Origin: a virus
IMG/VR virus record: IMGVR_UViG_3300046665_000434
Location: 62,001 to 126,000 of that record
Strand: one strand, 5' to 3'
Length of the DNA: 64,000 nt
This document shows, one piece after another, positions 37,139 through 46,384 of this stretch (position 1 is the first letter of the stretch; every line of letters begins with the position of its first letter). The notes beneath the pieces are model-generated. The model worked only from the letters and a program-made list of their open reading frames with translations, searched no databases and was not told where the DNA came from. The position numbers were made by a program, and so were the translations under genes.

Positions 37139-38128
37139 ATGACTACATTTATCGTAATGACTTATGAACGTTCTTATCATGCCCATCACCGTCACGCCAG
37201 CAGTGGCTTTATCGCGTTTGCTGTAGCTAGCGCCGATATATTGGACTATAAACGAACCATAGTCGATAGCCCTAGCCCTCACCTTACGAAACCTGACCAT
37301 TTTATCGAGATGGAGTTAGGGTTTCCGCATGCGGTAAGACCATTTTTGAGTGAGCTGGTCGACTCGTTCTTTCATCACAAAGACAGTGAACTATGGAAAA
37401 TGTCGCAGTTCTTGGTGGTTGCTCAGTACGACCCGCAGAAAGACAAGATCGTCAATAAGCAAATTATCCCGCTGCGCGATATCAAGAAAGCATTTCTGCC
37501 GGAGCAACCGATTGACGATAAGTTTTCCAAAGTGGGGTTGGAGTTCCGTAACAACTTGAACGAGGAAGATATCTCTATCGTAAAAGAGGTGGCGTTGAAC
37601 CTCGACCTGAACGAACGGCTGCTCACAAAAGCCAGACGCTGGAATGCTGGAGATAACAAACGCCTCGGCCAATTTCAGCTGGTGAAGAACCACTGCAAAA
37701 TGATCGGTATTCGTCAAGCTCCATTCTCGGTCCACTCTTTAGATACCGATATCCATATTGATCGGTTCAATTCGAAGAACATCGAATTGATGGAGACGTT
37801 CTTCAATAAACACGTCACTTCGATCGAATACGGTATCGGTGATTTGAGAAGCGCGAAACTCTTTTACGCCGGCCCTCTTACGGCAGAGATGGTCACTGGC
37901 ATGGTGGAGTTGTTTAAACGTTCTGAATTCGACATCCTCTATTATCAAACCAATACCCTCGGTAATGAGGTCGTCGAAGCTGAGGTTCTGAATCTTAGTT
38001 CCGGTAGTTTTGGGATCCATGAACAGGCTGGGATGCCAGAGCGTGGCTTTGTTGATTTCCACGCCCTCAGACATCCAAAAGGCGAAGGTGCGCTGCGATT
38101 CGCCGAACAACTCCACAACCAGCTGTAA
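37139..38128 (+). CDS. Unknown protein, 329 aa
   Basis: His-rich start (ERSYHAHHRHASSGF) then a long alpha/beta region without recognised motifs. Stand-alone gene with ~480 nt of non-coding DNA after it. Confidence 0.76.
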   Translation: MTTFIVMTYERSYHAHHRHASSGFIAFAVASADILDYKRTIVDSPSPHLTKPDHFIEMELGFPHAVRPFLSELVDSFFHHKDSELWKMSQFLVVAQYDPQKDKIVNKQIIPLRDIKKAFLPEQPIDDKFSKVGLEFRNNLNEEDISIVKEVALNLDLNERLLTKARRWNAGDNKRLGQFQLVKNHCKMIGIRQAPFSVHSLDTDIHIDRFNSKNIELMETFFNKHVTSIEYGIGDLRSAKLFYAGPLTAEMVTGMVELFKRSEFDILYYQTNTLGNEVVEAEVLNLSSGSFGIHEQAGMPERGFVDFHALRHPKGEGALRFAEQLHNQL

Positions 38129-38613
38129 ATAATTACATGATGTCACCGTGATATGTAAAAGGTCTATCACGGATCAGTTACCTCCTTTGGGGAGCGGTGT
38201 TGTAATTCCCCGTCTGGCCGACAACCGCTCTCACTTTTTATTCCTTGGGATCGTATTACGGTTCCTCAAGAACCCCGCCGCGTAGCGTATTTGCCCGCGC
38301 GCGGCTAGGTACTGCACCGCCTCACCCTATAGGTTGCAGTTACAGCCAGCGAAGGCTGGTGGACCTCGTATAGCGCTGTCGAATGCTGTTAGTTAATGGG
38401 GTGGTCTCTCACACTGAGCCGCCAGTTGTCGGTAGGCCGGGTTAAGGCTTGGTCGCCCAGTTCACCTTGACCTGATCTTGGTGTTCTACCTGAATCTATC
38501 GACAAGTCCTGCCTCTCCTGCCTCCTTAGGGAGGTGGGGGAGTTTTATGCTGTTAGGGATATGGTATGCAGTGGTAGCCTCCATTGTACCGCAACACTTT
38601 AAAGGACTGTCAC
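38129..38613 (+). other. Non-coding stretch with two terminator-like hairpins
   Basis: No gene is seen in 485 nt. GAGCGG...CCGCTC (38191-38230, with inner TTGT/ACAA) is followed by ACTTTTTATT. CTCTCCTGCCTCC-TTAG-GGAGGTGGGGGAG (about 38513-38542, three wobbles) is followed by TTTTATGCTG. The 280 nt between them may be a small RNA. Not recognised. Confidence 0.45.
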
Positions 38614-39138
38614 ATGAAACTCAATATCGCTCTGTCTGCTGTAGCGAACGTGCTGGGTGCTATCAACGCTGCCAACACCGCTGTTAGCCTGGCCCTCACC
38701 GAAGCCCAGGTTACTTTCGCTGCACCAGCGGTAACTGCCGGCACTGCTGGCCGTAACACCTCCATTACCTTGACCGGCGTCAATGGCCAGGGCGTCGAAG
38801 GTTCTCGTACATTCTCCTACACCCGCCAATCCCTGGCTGCTGGTGCCGTGGCTTCGACTGCTCCGGCAAGCGTTACCACAGCGCCTGGCGATACCGAAGC
38901 AGCTTCGCTGACCAAGGTCGCTACTGCTCTGGGTCTGCTGGCTGGTGAGTTCACTTCGAGTGCGTTTACCGCTCCTGCGGACATGACCACTCCGGGCACC
39001 ATCACTCTGACCGCCAACGCGGCCAGTCTGGTGTACACCGGGGCTCGTACGGTGGCTTTGAATTTTCCTGACTCCGACGTAGACTTCGCCACCCTGGCGC
39101 CGACTACTGACCTGGACGGTTTCGATGCTGAAGCCTAA
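38614..39138 (+). CDS. Structural-repeat family protein, 174 aa (+ strand member)
   Basis: ATG 38614 has AAGGA upstream. A cluster of Ala/Thr/Val-rich beta-strands, with ITLTGVNGQ and ITLTANAASLVYTGARTVAL, and the ending DFATLAPTTDLDGFD. That ending is nearly repeated at the end of the minus-strand gene 49963-50559 (FANLAPVTNLSAFD). The A-S-L-Y-G segment occurs across the minus-strand family, so this is a member on the opposite strand. Likely an abundant virion decoration or Ig-like protein; inference. Confidence 0.72.
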   Translation: MKLNIALSAVANVLGAINAANTAVSLALTEAQVTFAAPAVTAGTAGRNTSITLTGVNGQGVEGSRTFSYTRQSLAAGAVASTAPASVTTAPGDTEAASLTKVATALGLLAGEFTSSAFTAPADMTTPGTITLTANAASLVYTGARTVALNFPDSDVDFATLAPTTDLDGFDAEA

Positions 39139-39156
39139 GGCAGTTAGTTGATACAG

Positions 39157-39188
39157 CATACAGCCCCGGCGAAAGCCGGGGCTGTATG
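39157..39188. terminator. Bidirectional terminator between convergent genes
   Basis: A 14-bp perfect stem CATACAGCCCCGGC/GCCGGGGCTGTATG with a GAAA loop lies between genes ending at 39138 (+) and 39203 (-). Confidence 0.85.
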
Positions 39189-39202
39189 CCGTTCGTGTTA
39201 CA

Positions 39203-41041
39203 TCACGGGTTGTAATGCAGAATCATTCGATTCTGGAACCACGACCCTACCGTCGGCTCGATACAAACGCATCGAGTGTACTTGGTCGAGTTAGCCTCAG
39301 GAACTGACGTACTCGGCAAGACGAAACGGAACCAGTTACAACCTCCGATACCGCCATCGACCTTACTGTCGTTCATCGACCAGTTGGTCCTGTCAGTGTT
39401 GGCGTTCAACCAGTTGATAACCGCCGCTGCGGTAGTCGACGGATCGTTAGGCTTCCACCAACCTCCAGTACCGAGTGCTTCGAGGTTGGTCTTGATAGCA
39501 CTGGCATCGTACGCGTACAGGATGTCTCGGCCGATACGGAATACCGAACCTGGAACAAACAACGAACTGGTCGACAATACCGTCAGGTTAAAACCAACCA
39601 GACCTGTGATAGTTGCATCAGCAACATCGAGAGTAGTCAGCGACAACCCGAACTTACTGTTGATCGCAGCCAGCGAAGTCCAGATGGTAGATCCCATCCC
39701 GCTGCCCGGAAGTGTCAGATCAACTTTGTTTATGAACGCAAGGTTGATCGGGAACCGTTTGAATTTAAGAGTTACAGCATTCTTAAACCCAGATGGCCTC
39801 AATGCCCTCACACTCACGGACGAGTTATACGTAGCATCTCCGGTAATTGTCTGAACCGACTCGAAGACTACACCGTTTGACTTGAACCCAGTACCGTACT
39901 GTTTGTTCAGCTGGGCCAGGAACGATGCCAGAGGCGTCAAGGAGAACGTCGGTTGGATAGGCGGTTTTGTGATCGCATAAGCCTGGACGTTACGAAGACG
40001 CATGATCTTACCAGCAGTGACTGGAGTGAACGTCAATGTGGTGGCGTCGACACTAGCAGCAGTCCATGCCGCACCATCAGGAGATGTCGGGAAAGTACCC
40101 AACGGCAAGTTGTACGTATATGCCGTAGGCATCGCTGTGGCTTTAGCCGTAGACGTCGAACCATTGGTGGTCAACGTTGTGTTAACCGTAATCCCCGTCG
40201 AATCACCGGCCTGACCGCCCATGCCGAGGACGAGTGCATCGATCGTGTGGTTGGGTGGCAGGAACGTTGCCAAACTGACTGCCAGTGCTCCGGTATTCGT
40301 AGACTGGACAGCGGCTCCTGACGAAGGGAGTACCCAATTCAACGTGTCCAGAAGGGTCGTTGTATAGATGCCCGTCAAGGGTGCCCAAGCGGAACCTACT
40401 GCCGAATCAAGACACAGCGGAACCAGACGACGTGGTCCAATGCGACCGTTGAAGGTATCGCCAGTCACGTTGTCGTACAGCATGATATCTCGGAAGGAGC
40501 ACCCGCCTGCATAGTTCGATGGTGAGAGCCTGAAAAACACACCGAAGTTACCAGCAGCGAAAGCGGTCTTTAGAGTAGCCGACAGTGCTTTACTGCGGAC
40601 AAACACGTTATTGACGTATACCGAAACCGTCCCCGCTACCGTATCAAACACGTCTTCAATGTACGCGGTATCACCGACCGCGATGTTAGGACTGAAGTCA
40701 GAAACGATCAGGCCGCCATCCGCACTCCCAGTACCGTTGAAGTTCTGGTCAACCGACACCATCGTGTGCGCTGGCAACAATGGCACAGCTTCGATGGTAA
40801 CCCGATACGCCAGAGTGAAACTCGTAGGGTTAGTCATCAACCCCGTGAAGAGGATCGTCGCGTACGTATCGGTGGTCGAAGTTCCGGGCGGGGCGGTAAT
40901 CGCCCCTCGGTTGTTAACCTGGAATCCTTTCCCGTTGCTAGGCTCTTGGGCATAGCGAGTGAATGCATAGCCGCTGGTTGCAAGCCAGGTATCCGTAACG
41001 TTCTTGACGCAATGGTCAAATTGAATTGCTGCACGTAACAT
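39203..41041 (-). CDS. Large adhesin/tail-decoration-like protein, 612 aa
   Basis: TAGGAG SD. N-terminal ~350 residues resemble a lectin or LamG-like jelly roll with the phage tail-type motif GRIGPRRLVPLCLDS. A family beta domain follows (~370-500; VTLKFKRFPINLAF at the 'Y-R-dL' position). The C-terminal ~110 residues (WLNANTDRTNWSMND, PEANSTKY, MILHYNP) match the end of the 311-aa protein at 44647. Modular, surface-exposed virion protein; receptor or glycan binding is inference. Confidence 0.72.
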   Translation of the reverse strand: MLRAAIQFDHCVKNVTDTWLATSGYAFTRYAQEPSNGKGFQVNNRGAITAPPGTSTTDTYATILFTGLMTNPTSFTLAYRVTIEAVPLLPAHTMVSVDQNFNGTGSADGGLIVSDFSPNIAVGDTAYIEDVFDTVAGTVSVYVNNVFVRSKALSATLKTAFAAGNFGVFFRLSPSNYAGGCSFRDIMLYDNVTGDTFNGRIGPRRLVPLCLDSAVGSAWAPLTGIYTTTLLDTLNWVLPSSGAAVQSTNTGALAVSLATFLPPNHTIDALVLGMGGQAGDSTGITVNTTLTTNGSTSTAKATAMPTAYTYNLPLGTFPTSPDGAAWTAASVDATTLTFTPVTAGKIMRLRNVQAYAITKPPIQPTFSLTPLASFLAQLNKQYGTGFKSNGVVFESVQTITGDATYNSSVSVRALRPSGFKNAVTLKFKRFPINLAFINKVDLTLPGSGMGSTIWTSLAAINSKFGLSLTTLDVADATITGLVGFNLTVLSTSSLFVPGSVFRIGRDILYAYDASAIKTNLEALGTGGWWKPNDPSTTAAAVINWLNANTDRTNWSMNDSKVDGGIGGCNWFRFVLPSTSVPEANSTKYTRCVCIEPTVGSWFQNRMILHYNP

Positions 41042-41051
41042 AGTTCAGCTC

Positions 41052-41582
41052 CTAGGACCAGTCGAGGGTCGTACCGGTAATCACGGCGGTGATTGGTTTC
41101 AGCGCCATGCCTAGAACAATCGTCAGGCCGGGAATGAAGAAACGGCTGGTCGTCGCTGCGGTGAGCGTGATACTCTCGTCCGTACTGGCGATGGTAATGG
41201 GATTGATGTCATCAGATGTCAACGTCATCCCACTGGCCGTATTGAGCAACGGCAGCAATGAAGTCAGGTCTGTTGCAGAACTGAAATCGAAGTGAGATTT
41301 ATCGTCGATGATCCGGCCGATGTCAACCCGATTGTACGGCAGCGTAATAGAGCCCTGGAGGTTCGATGTACCTGTAGCCGTCACCAACACCTGGCTGTTG
41401 TAGTTGGCATTCCCGGTGAGCACTGTAGGGGCTCCCAGCGTGAAGTCAGACGATGTCCGCGGAGACTTAGCCGCAGCAATGACCAAGTTCATCAAAGCGA
41501 CCTGTCCAGTTACCCCTTTTGGCAGAACGGCTGGAGGAATACCGATGGCATAACCAACGATGCTTCTGATGGCGATTGTCAT
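41052..41582 (-). CDS. Structural-repeat family protein, 176 aa (C-terminal part of a split gene)
   Basis: Strong AAGGAGGT SD. Matches the last ~175 residues of the 499-aa protein at 42621 (PKGVTGQVALMNLVIAAAK / PKGVTGRQALLNLIAATAK; VLTGNANYNSQV / VLTGNANFNTQV). The neighbouring gene 41595-42608 matches the N-terminal part. A functional SD in the 12-nt gap argues for gene fission rather than sequencing error. Confidence 0.78.
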   Translation of the reverse strand: MTIAIRSIVGYAIGIPPAVLPKGVTGQVALMNLVIAAAKSPRTSSDFTLGAPTVLTGNANYNSQVLVTATGTSNLQGSITLPYNRVDIGRIIDDKSHFDFSSATDLTSLLPLLNTASGMTLTSDDINPITIASTDESITLTAATTSRFFIPGLTIVLGMALKPITAVITGTTLDWS

Positions 41583-41594
41583 TTTTGTACCTCC

Positions 41595-42608
41595 TTACGC
41601 GTCTGGGGTCATGGTGAGGGTAGTGGCAAGGATCTTACGATCCGTCCATTTACCGCCGTCTGGAGCAAGTGGGATGTTCGGCAACTTCTGCCCGTAAGTC
41701 AACGTGGTAGGAACGACCAGCGTAGTAGAAGTACCCGCAGTAGCTCCCTGCTTCACATCAACTTTGAGGTTGGCCGCAGTAGCTGAGGTCGTACGGCCAG
41801 ATATTGCCAACGATACACCGTCGATCTTGAACCCTGTCGGAATCGAAGACCCAAGACCCACTACTAATGGAGTCTTATCCGCAGGGCTGTTGAGCACCGC
41901 GGCGTTGTTGTAGTCATTGGTAAGAACTGTCAGCAGATCGGGACTAGCGCCTGACGTCGGAGTCCATCCCGCACCACTGGCGGTTGCAGCGTAGATAGGC
42001 AGAATCTTTCGATCACCGAGCCGAGTCGTGATACCGTCACCTGCCACATCGTCAGCACTGTGGAAGTCTCTGATCTCCATGACGCCAGCTGAGTTAGCGC
42101 TAGACAACATGGGGAAAATATAAAGTCTCCTTGTACTGGCCATCTCGGTCTTAAATGCGGCCGCCAATACGATTGGTGTTTTTGCCACGCCGTCGTAATA
42201 CGGAGTGATGGTCCCAGCCGCGATGTCGTAAACGTAATCGACGAACATCGTAGTCCCGACAGTACTCGCTGGGAAGAAATCCGTAAACGACCCAAGAGAA
42301 ACTGTATTCGAAGATAACACAGATGGGGCCATGGCAATTGCGAATCCGCTACTACCCGCTGCCGTTAGTGTCACTCTGAGTCCAAAGAACACTTTAGTCG
42401 CAGTAGCACCAAACGTACCCCCGTCGATCTGCATCAACGTGCGGTTAGCGTTAGTGCCAGTAGGGCACGTCATCGCACCAGCAGTAGTGACGAAAGCACC
42501 TTTCCCGACTTCACCGTTATAATGACTAACCGGAATGCCTGCCGTTGTAAACCACGTATCGACTACGTTTTTAAGGCAGTGGTCGTAGTTGAAAAAACTG
42601 AGTAACAT
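41595..42608 (-). CDS. Lectin-like tail-decoration protein, 337 aa (N-terminal part of a split gene)
   Basis: Begins FNYDHCLKNVVDTWFTTAG, closely like the 612-aa protein (FDHCVKNVTDTWLATSG). Contains RLGDRKILPIYA, the G-R/D-R-ilPl motif shared with that protein. It ends where the family beta domain would begin, and that domain is encoded separately at 41052-41582. Confidence 0.74.
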   Translation of the reverse strand: MLLSFFNYDHCLKNVVDTWFTTAGIPVSHYNGEVGKGAFVTTAGAMTCPTGTNANRTLMQIDGGTFGATATKVFFGLRVTLTAAGSSGFAIAMAPSVLSSNTVSLGSFTDFFPASTVGTTMFVDYVYDIAAGTITPYYDGVAKTPIVLAAAFKTEMASTRRLYIFPMLSSANSAGVMEIRDFHSADDVAGDGITTRLGDRKILPIYAATASGAGWTPTSGASPDLLTVLTNDYNNAAVLNSPADKTPLVVGLGSSIPTGFKIDGVSLAISGRTTSATAANLKVDVKQGATAGTSTTLVVPTTLTYGQKLPNIPLAPDGGKWTDRKILATTLTMTPDA

Positions 42609-42620
42609 ATCGACGCCCTC

Positions 42621-44120
42621 TTACAGGAACCCGTTGAGAACCGGGTTAGGGAATTCAGTGCTGATGTTCGGGATGTCACGACCGACCAGGAATGTAGAGC
42701 CTGGGATAAAGAAGCGACTAGTCGCAGCAGCAGTGAGTGTCACCGATGTGGAACCGGAGACGATGTCCCCATCTACGATATCATCAGCGTTGATGGTCAT
42801 TCCGCTCGCCGTTACCAACTTAGGCAACAGATCGAGGATCTTCACTTCAGAGCCGATGGTCAGTGAGAGTGGGTCGTCGAACATCCGGGTAAGATCTACC
42901 CGGTTGTAGAACATGGTCCACGAGCCACGAAGACCCGACCCTACAGTTGAACCTACCACTACTTGAGTGTTAAAGTTCGCATTACCGGTCAACACGTCCG
43001 GCGCAGCAGCCGTGAAGTTTGCAGGTACTCGAACCGGCTTAGCGGTCGCAGCGATCAGGTTTAGCAACGCTTGACGGCCAGTCACGCCCTTAGGCAGTGG
43101 AGGCAGTGCGTAGGTAACCGCATAGCCCTGGATGTTAGCGACGTTCACTACCCCGGCCGGAGTCGTAACCAGATCGATGTTTCCGATCGATGTCTTGGTC
43201 AGCTTCTCGCCCAGAGGACCTTTGTGGAATACACCAAGAGATCCGCTGTAGGAGTACCCGGTTGCTGCGGCGTTGGCCGAAGTACCAGCGAGATCAGTAC
43301 CGCCTTCGTTCAACTTACCGGCTACGGCGATCACCGCACCGGTGGTCGATCCGAGACCTGCGTTCAGCTCAATCGCATATGCTGCACGAGATGCAGGGAT
43401 GGCGCTGAGAAGACGTGTAGTCAACGGCATCACTGGACTAGGAGCTACGGCGATCTTTGTAGTCGGAACAGCTCCAGGCTCACTCAGAGCGGCTACAAGA
43501 GATCCTCCAGCTGGGTTGGTCGTCCAGTTGGTCCCTGTTGCAGCATTCAGAGTAACCGGATAGTTCTTCCAGCTGGTGTATGGCCCAGTAGGTTGACCGA
43601 GGCTTGCTTGATCATCACTGATGATGATGTCGGACCAGTCGATCTGGTTGGCCACACTACCTTTGGCTTCCAGGCCGAACGAGAAGCTGCGCAGACCTGC
43701 GCCGACGTTGAGGCCGCCGATACTAACCCCATCGCACAGACATTCGACGTTACCCGTTGCGAAGGTATACGAGAACTCGAGGCAGTATTCTTTGTTGAGG
43801 ACAAGGTTCGTGATCGCAGCAGCGCGAATCAGGAACGTACCACCGAAGTAAATGATCCCGGCCTGGTTGTTGACCAGCGCCGTAACGCGAGCTTTTACAC
43901 TCACCCACAGCTTGGCCGTAGGAGCAGCCAAGTAAGGGTCAAGCGGGATGGTGATTCGTTCCAGGCCTGCGGTGGTGCTGTTACTGACGATCCAGCCGTT
44001 GACGATAGTGTTCGACACAGATTGATCTGCGCCGCGAGTCAAGCCGTGAGTAGCGTAGTTGGCCCAACTCGTATCGTTCTGCGGTAAATGGTTGACTGCA
44101 ATAATTGCTCTGACGGCCAT
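42621..44120 (-). CDS. Lectin-like plus repeat-domain structural protein, 499 aa
   Basis: GTGGAG SD. Intact two-domain version of the split pair: N-terminal jelly-roll-like region (~1-320) and a C-terminal family domain (VTGRQALLNLIAATAKPVRV, FYNRVDLTRMFDD, SVTLTAAATSRFFIPGSTF, ending NPVLNGF). Confidence 0.74.
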   Translation of the reverse strand: MAVRAIIAVNHLPQNDTSWANYATHGLTRGADQSVSNTIVNGWIVSNSTTAGLERITIPLDPYLAAPTAKLWVSVKARVTALVNNQAGIIYFGGTFLIRAAAITNLVLNKEYCLEFSYTFATGNVECLCDGVSIGGLNVGAGLRSFSFGLEAKGSVANQIDWSDIIISDDQASLGQPTGPYTSWKNYPVTLNAATGTNWTTNPAGGSLVAALSEPGAVPTTKIAVAPSPVMPLTTRLLSAIPASRAAYAIELNAGLGSTTGAVIAVAGKLNEGGTDLAGTSANAAATGYSYSGSLGVFHKGPLGEKLTKTSIGNIDLVTTPAGVVNVANIQGYAVTYALPPLPKGVTGRQALLNLIAATAKPVRVPANFTAAAPDVLTGNANFNTQVVVGSTVGSGLRGSWTMFYNRVDLTRMFDDPLSLTIGSEVKILDLLPKLVTASGMTINADDIVDGDIVSGSTSVTLTAAATSRFFIPGSTFLVGRDIPNISTEFPNPVLNGFL

Positions 44121-44140
44121 GTGTTTTCTCCACCGTTGGG

Positions 44141-44638
44141 CTAGAAGCCAGGCAACGTATTGTCGACGAAGGCATTGTTGATCAGGATCGAATCAGAGAA
44201 GTCGATCGTGACGTTTCCGATCCAGCCGTAACTGTCGGACTTAGCCTCCATCTGGAACGTGATAGTGCCGTCCGAGTTTGCTGTGGCCGTATGGTCAACC
44301 AAGTCATCGGCGCCGAACGGGATGCCTGAGATCTTCTTCAAGAAAGGAAGCATACCGGCAGTGTTAGTGCCATCGACTGCTTTGTTGCCTTTCTTGTTGA
44401 CGAACGTGAACTCGCTCAGATCGATCCGGTTATACCAGACCACGCGCTTGCCAGTACCCACTGTCGACGACGGAGTGAACTCGACCGTGATGCGAGTGTT
44501 GGCGTTGTACGTAGTCTGTTCGCCGGAAGTGGTCGCTCTCGGGACACCGAGCGTAACATCAGCAGCAGCGACAGTAACACCGGCCGCGACTGACAGGTAC
44601 GCTAAGACGTCTTGCTTACTTGTCAAGTAAATGCTCAT
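44141..44638 (-). CDS. Structural-repeat family protein, 165 aa
   Basis: Single-domain member: NTRITVEFTPSS, VVWYNRIDLSEF, ITFQMEAKSDSYGWIGNVTI, ending NAFVDNTLPGF. Same order of motifs as its neighbours. Confidence 0.75.
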   Translation of the reverse strand: MSIYLTSKQDVLAYLSVAAGVTVAAADVTLGVPRATTSGEQTTYNANTRITVEFTPSSTVGTGKRVVWYNRIDLSEFTFVNKKGNKAVDGTNTAGMLPFLKKISGIPFGADDLVDHTATANSDGTITFQMEAKSDSYGWIGNVTIDFSDSILINNAFVDNTLPGF

Positions 44639-44646
44639 CGTGCACG

Positions 44647-45582
44647 TTACCTGTTGTAATGAAGATAGATTTTACCGGTGAACCAACTATCGGCCGCGGC
44701 GTTGAGAACGATCAGCTGGTTGTAGTCCGTGGAGTTGGCTTCTGGATAATTGGCGTTTGGCAATGCCACGTTGTTCCAATTGATGTTACACGTACCGCCG
44801 TCGGTAGACGCTGCACTATTGTTCCAGTTAGTTCGACCGGTGTTAGCATTCAACCAATCGAGTATCTGGATAAACGGTCCGGTTGCCTGCCCTGCCGGAG
44901 AATACCACGGATTCGGGATGGTTGCGAACACCGCTTTAAGTGCAGACGCATCAAGACCATAAGTCTGAAATTGTCCAAGCGGCTTCTTACCGACCAGAGT
45001 CAGGCTACCATCAGGGAATACACGCCCCGCCAGCACTTGCTTAGCATCAGGGATCAGATCCGTGATCTTAGGCTTGGCAGCAATCCAACGCACAGCGAAC
45101 GTGCCGATGTATCCGACACTCGTCTCTTTCGCGGTAACTGTCAGTGTTTGAGAAGGACGGCCTTTGATCAACGGATCGCTAGTCGAAATGGTGAACTGGA
45201 TGTTGTTGAAGTCATCCGTGGTAAACGCTGTGCCATTCTGACTGTTGATATCCGCCAGAAGCTGGTACAGCGTAAACGTGTTCTGCGCAGCGCCGTTAGG
45301 CACTACCGGACTTGGCTTCATCACGGTCAGCGGGTTACCGCGGAACAGGACAGCCAAGTCGATACGACGATAGCGAATTGGCTTGCTGTTGATCCAGGTG
45401 GTGTGCGTACCAGGACCTACTGTCAGCGCACTGTTAAGAGTCGGCTTGGACGAGACGCTAACTTTGGTCACAGGCCCCAACCGACAGTTGTCCTTAGACA
45501 CTGGTGTCGGAAGAGAACCCGAGTTGTTAGCGTTGATCAAATCCAACACCAGACTGGTTGAATCTTCGGTGATGATCGGCAT
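44647..45582 (-). CDS. Structural-repeat family protein with a C-terminal HYN domain, 311 aa
   Basis: Residues ~1-170 are the family domain (RYRRIDLAVLF, LTVTAKETSVGYIGTFAVRW). The C-terminal ~110 residues (WLNANTGRTNWNNSA, PEANSTDYNQ, KIYLHYNR) are shared with the 612-aa protein. Confidence 0.75.
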   Translation of the reverse strand: MPIITEDSTSLVLDLINANNSGSLPTPVSKDNCRLGPVTKVSVSSKPTLNSALTVGPGTHTTWINSKPIRYRRIDLAVLFRGNPLTVMKPSPVVPNGAAQNTFTLYQLLADINSQNGTAFTTDDFNNIQFTISTSDPLIKGRPSQTLTVTAKETSVGYIGTFAVRWIAAKPKITDLIPDAKQVLAGRVFPDGSLTLVGKKPLGQFQTYGLDASALKAVFATIPNPWYSPAGQATGPFIQILDWLNANTGRTNWNNSAASTDGGTCNINWNNVALPNANYPEANSTDYNQLIVLNAAADSWFTGKIYLHYNR

Positions 45583-45587
45583 GGTGA

Positions 45588-46382
45588 CTAGACCTTATCG
45601 AAGGTGTTGTAGTGGAAATACAAATCCCCCGACATTCCTGAGGACTGGATCGCACTTTGGATAACCACCCGATCGAACGCCTGATTGCTATCAGGGATTG
45701 CCGAGGTAGCGTTATCGCTGCACGGACCTTTAGTCCATGGTGGAATTTCCAATGCGCCGCAGGCAGTGGAGAACGCTGCGTAGTCCTTGTACGTCCCGGT
45801 TGCGATATCCGGCAGCATCGAATCACGCAGAGAAGTGAAGTCCTTACCCCACGTCAATACACGCGCCGATTTCTTGCCGAGCTTCGGATCAGTCGGATGG
45901 GTCAGTACCGGCAGATACCGCAGACCAACGATGCTGTCGAGCAGAGTCCTGCCGTACATGAACTCAACATCAAACGATCCCAACCAGCCGAGACTTTCAG
46001 GTTTTGCTGTCAGAGTCAGTGATGCTGTTTCGTTCAACTGAAGAGTCGGAGGAGTAAAGTCCTCCAGATCCTCAACCGACAGGAACATCTGAAACGTCGC
46101 ATTGAGCAACGAGATGATCGATTCCTTGGTGAACGGTTCGGTACTACGCACCTGAGCATCGGGGGCGATGTCTGCAAGTACGATACGCTTATACAGCACA
46201 TCGACTTGGTTGATGTACGTACGACCAGGAACCGCCAGCACTGTTACACGGGTGTTGTAATCATCCCCAGTTTCAGCCGTCGGTACATCGAACGTCACGT
46301 TGAGCGTGTTCAAAGGGCGCAGTGGCGTGTTAGCCAGGTTGATCTCTTTGAGCAGTTCGGTTTGACTGAGAGTGGTCGCCAT
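45588..46382 (-). CDS. Structural-repeat family protein with a C-terminal HYN domain, 264 aa
   Basis: Family domain (LYKRIVLADIAPD, LTLTAKPESLGWLGSFDVEF) followed by a region ending IPDSNQAFDRVVIQ ... DLYFHYN, like the 272-aa-class neighbour. Starts 2 nt after the next upstream gene ends. Confidence 0.75.
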   Translation of the reverse strand: MATTLSQTELLKEINLANTPLRPLNTLNVTFDVPTAETGDDYNTRVTVLAVPGRTYINQVDVLYKRIVLADIAPDAQVRSTEPFTKESIISLLNATFQMFLSVEDLEDFTPPTLQLNETASLTLTAKPESLGWLGSFDVEFMYGRTLLDSIVGLRYLPVLTHPTDPKLGKKSARVLTWGKDFTSLRDSMLPDIATGTYKDYAAFSTACGALEIPPWTKGPCSDNATSAIPDSNQAFDRVVIQSAIQSSGMSGDLYFHYNTFDKV

Positions 46383-46384
46383 GA

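Noticed and set aside
43071-44087. 338-codon + strand frame opposite the 499-aa structural protein
   Set aside because: Arg/Cys/Ser-rich composition typical of an antisense frame; the minus-strand frame has clear paralogues.
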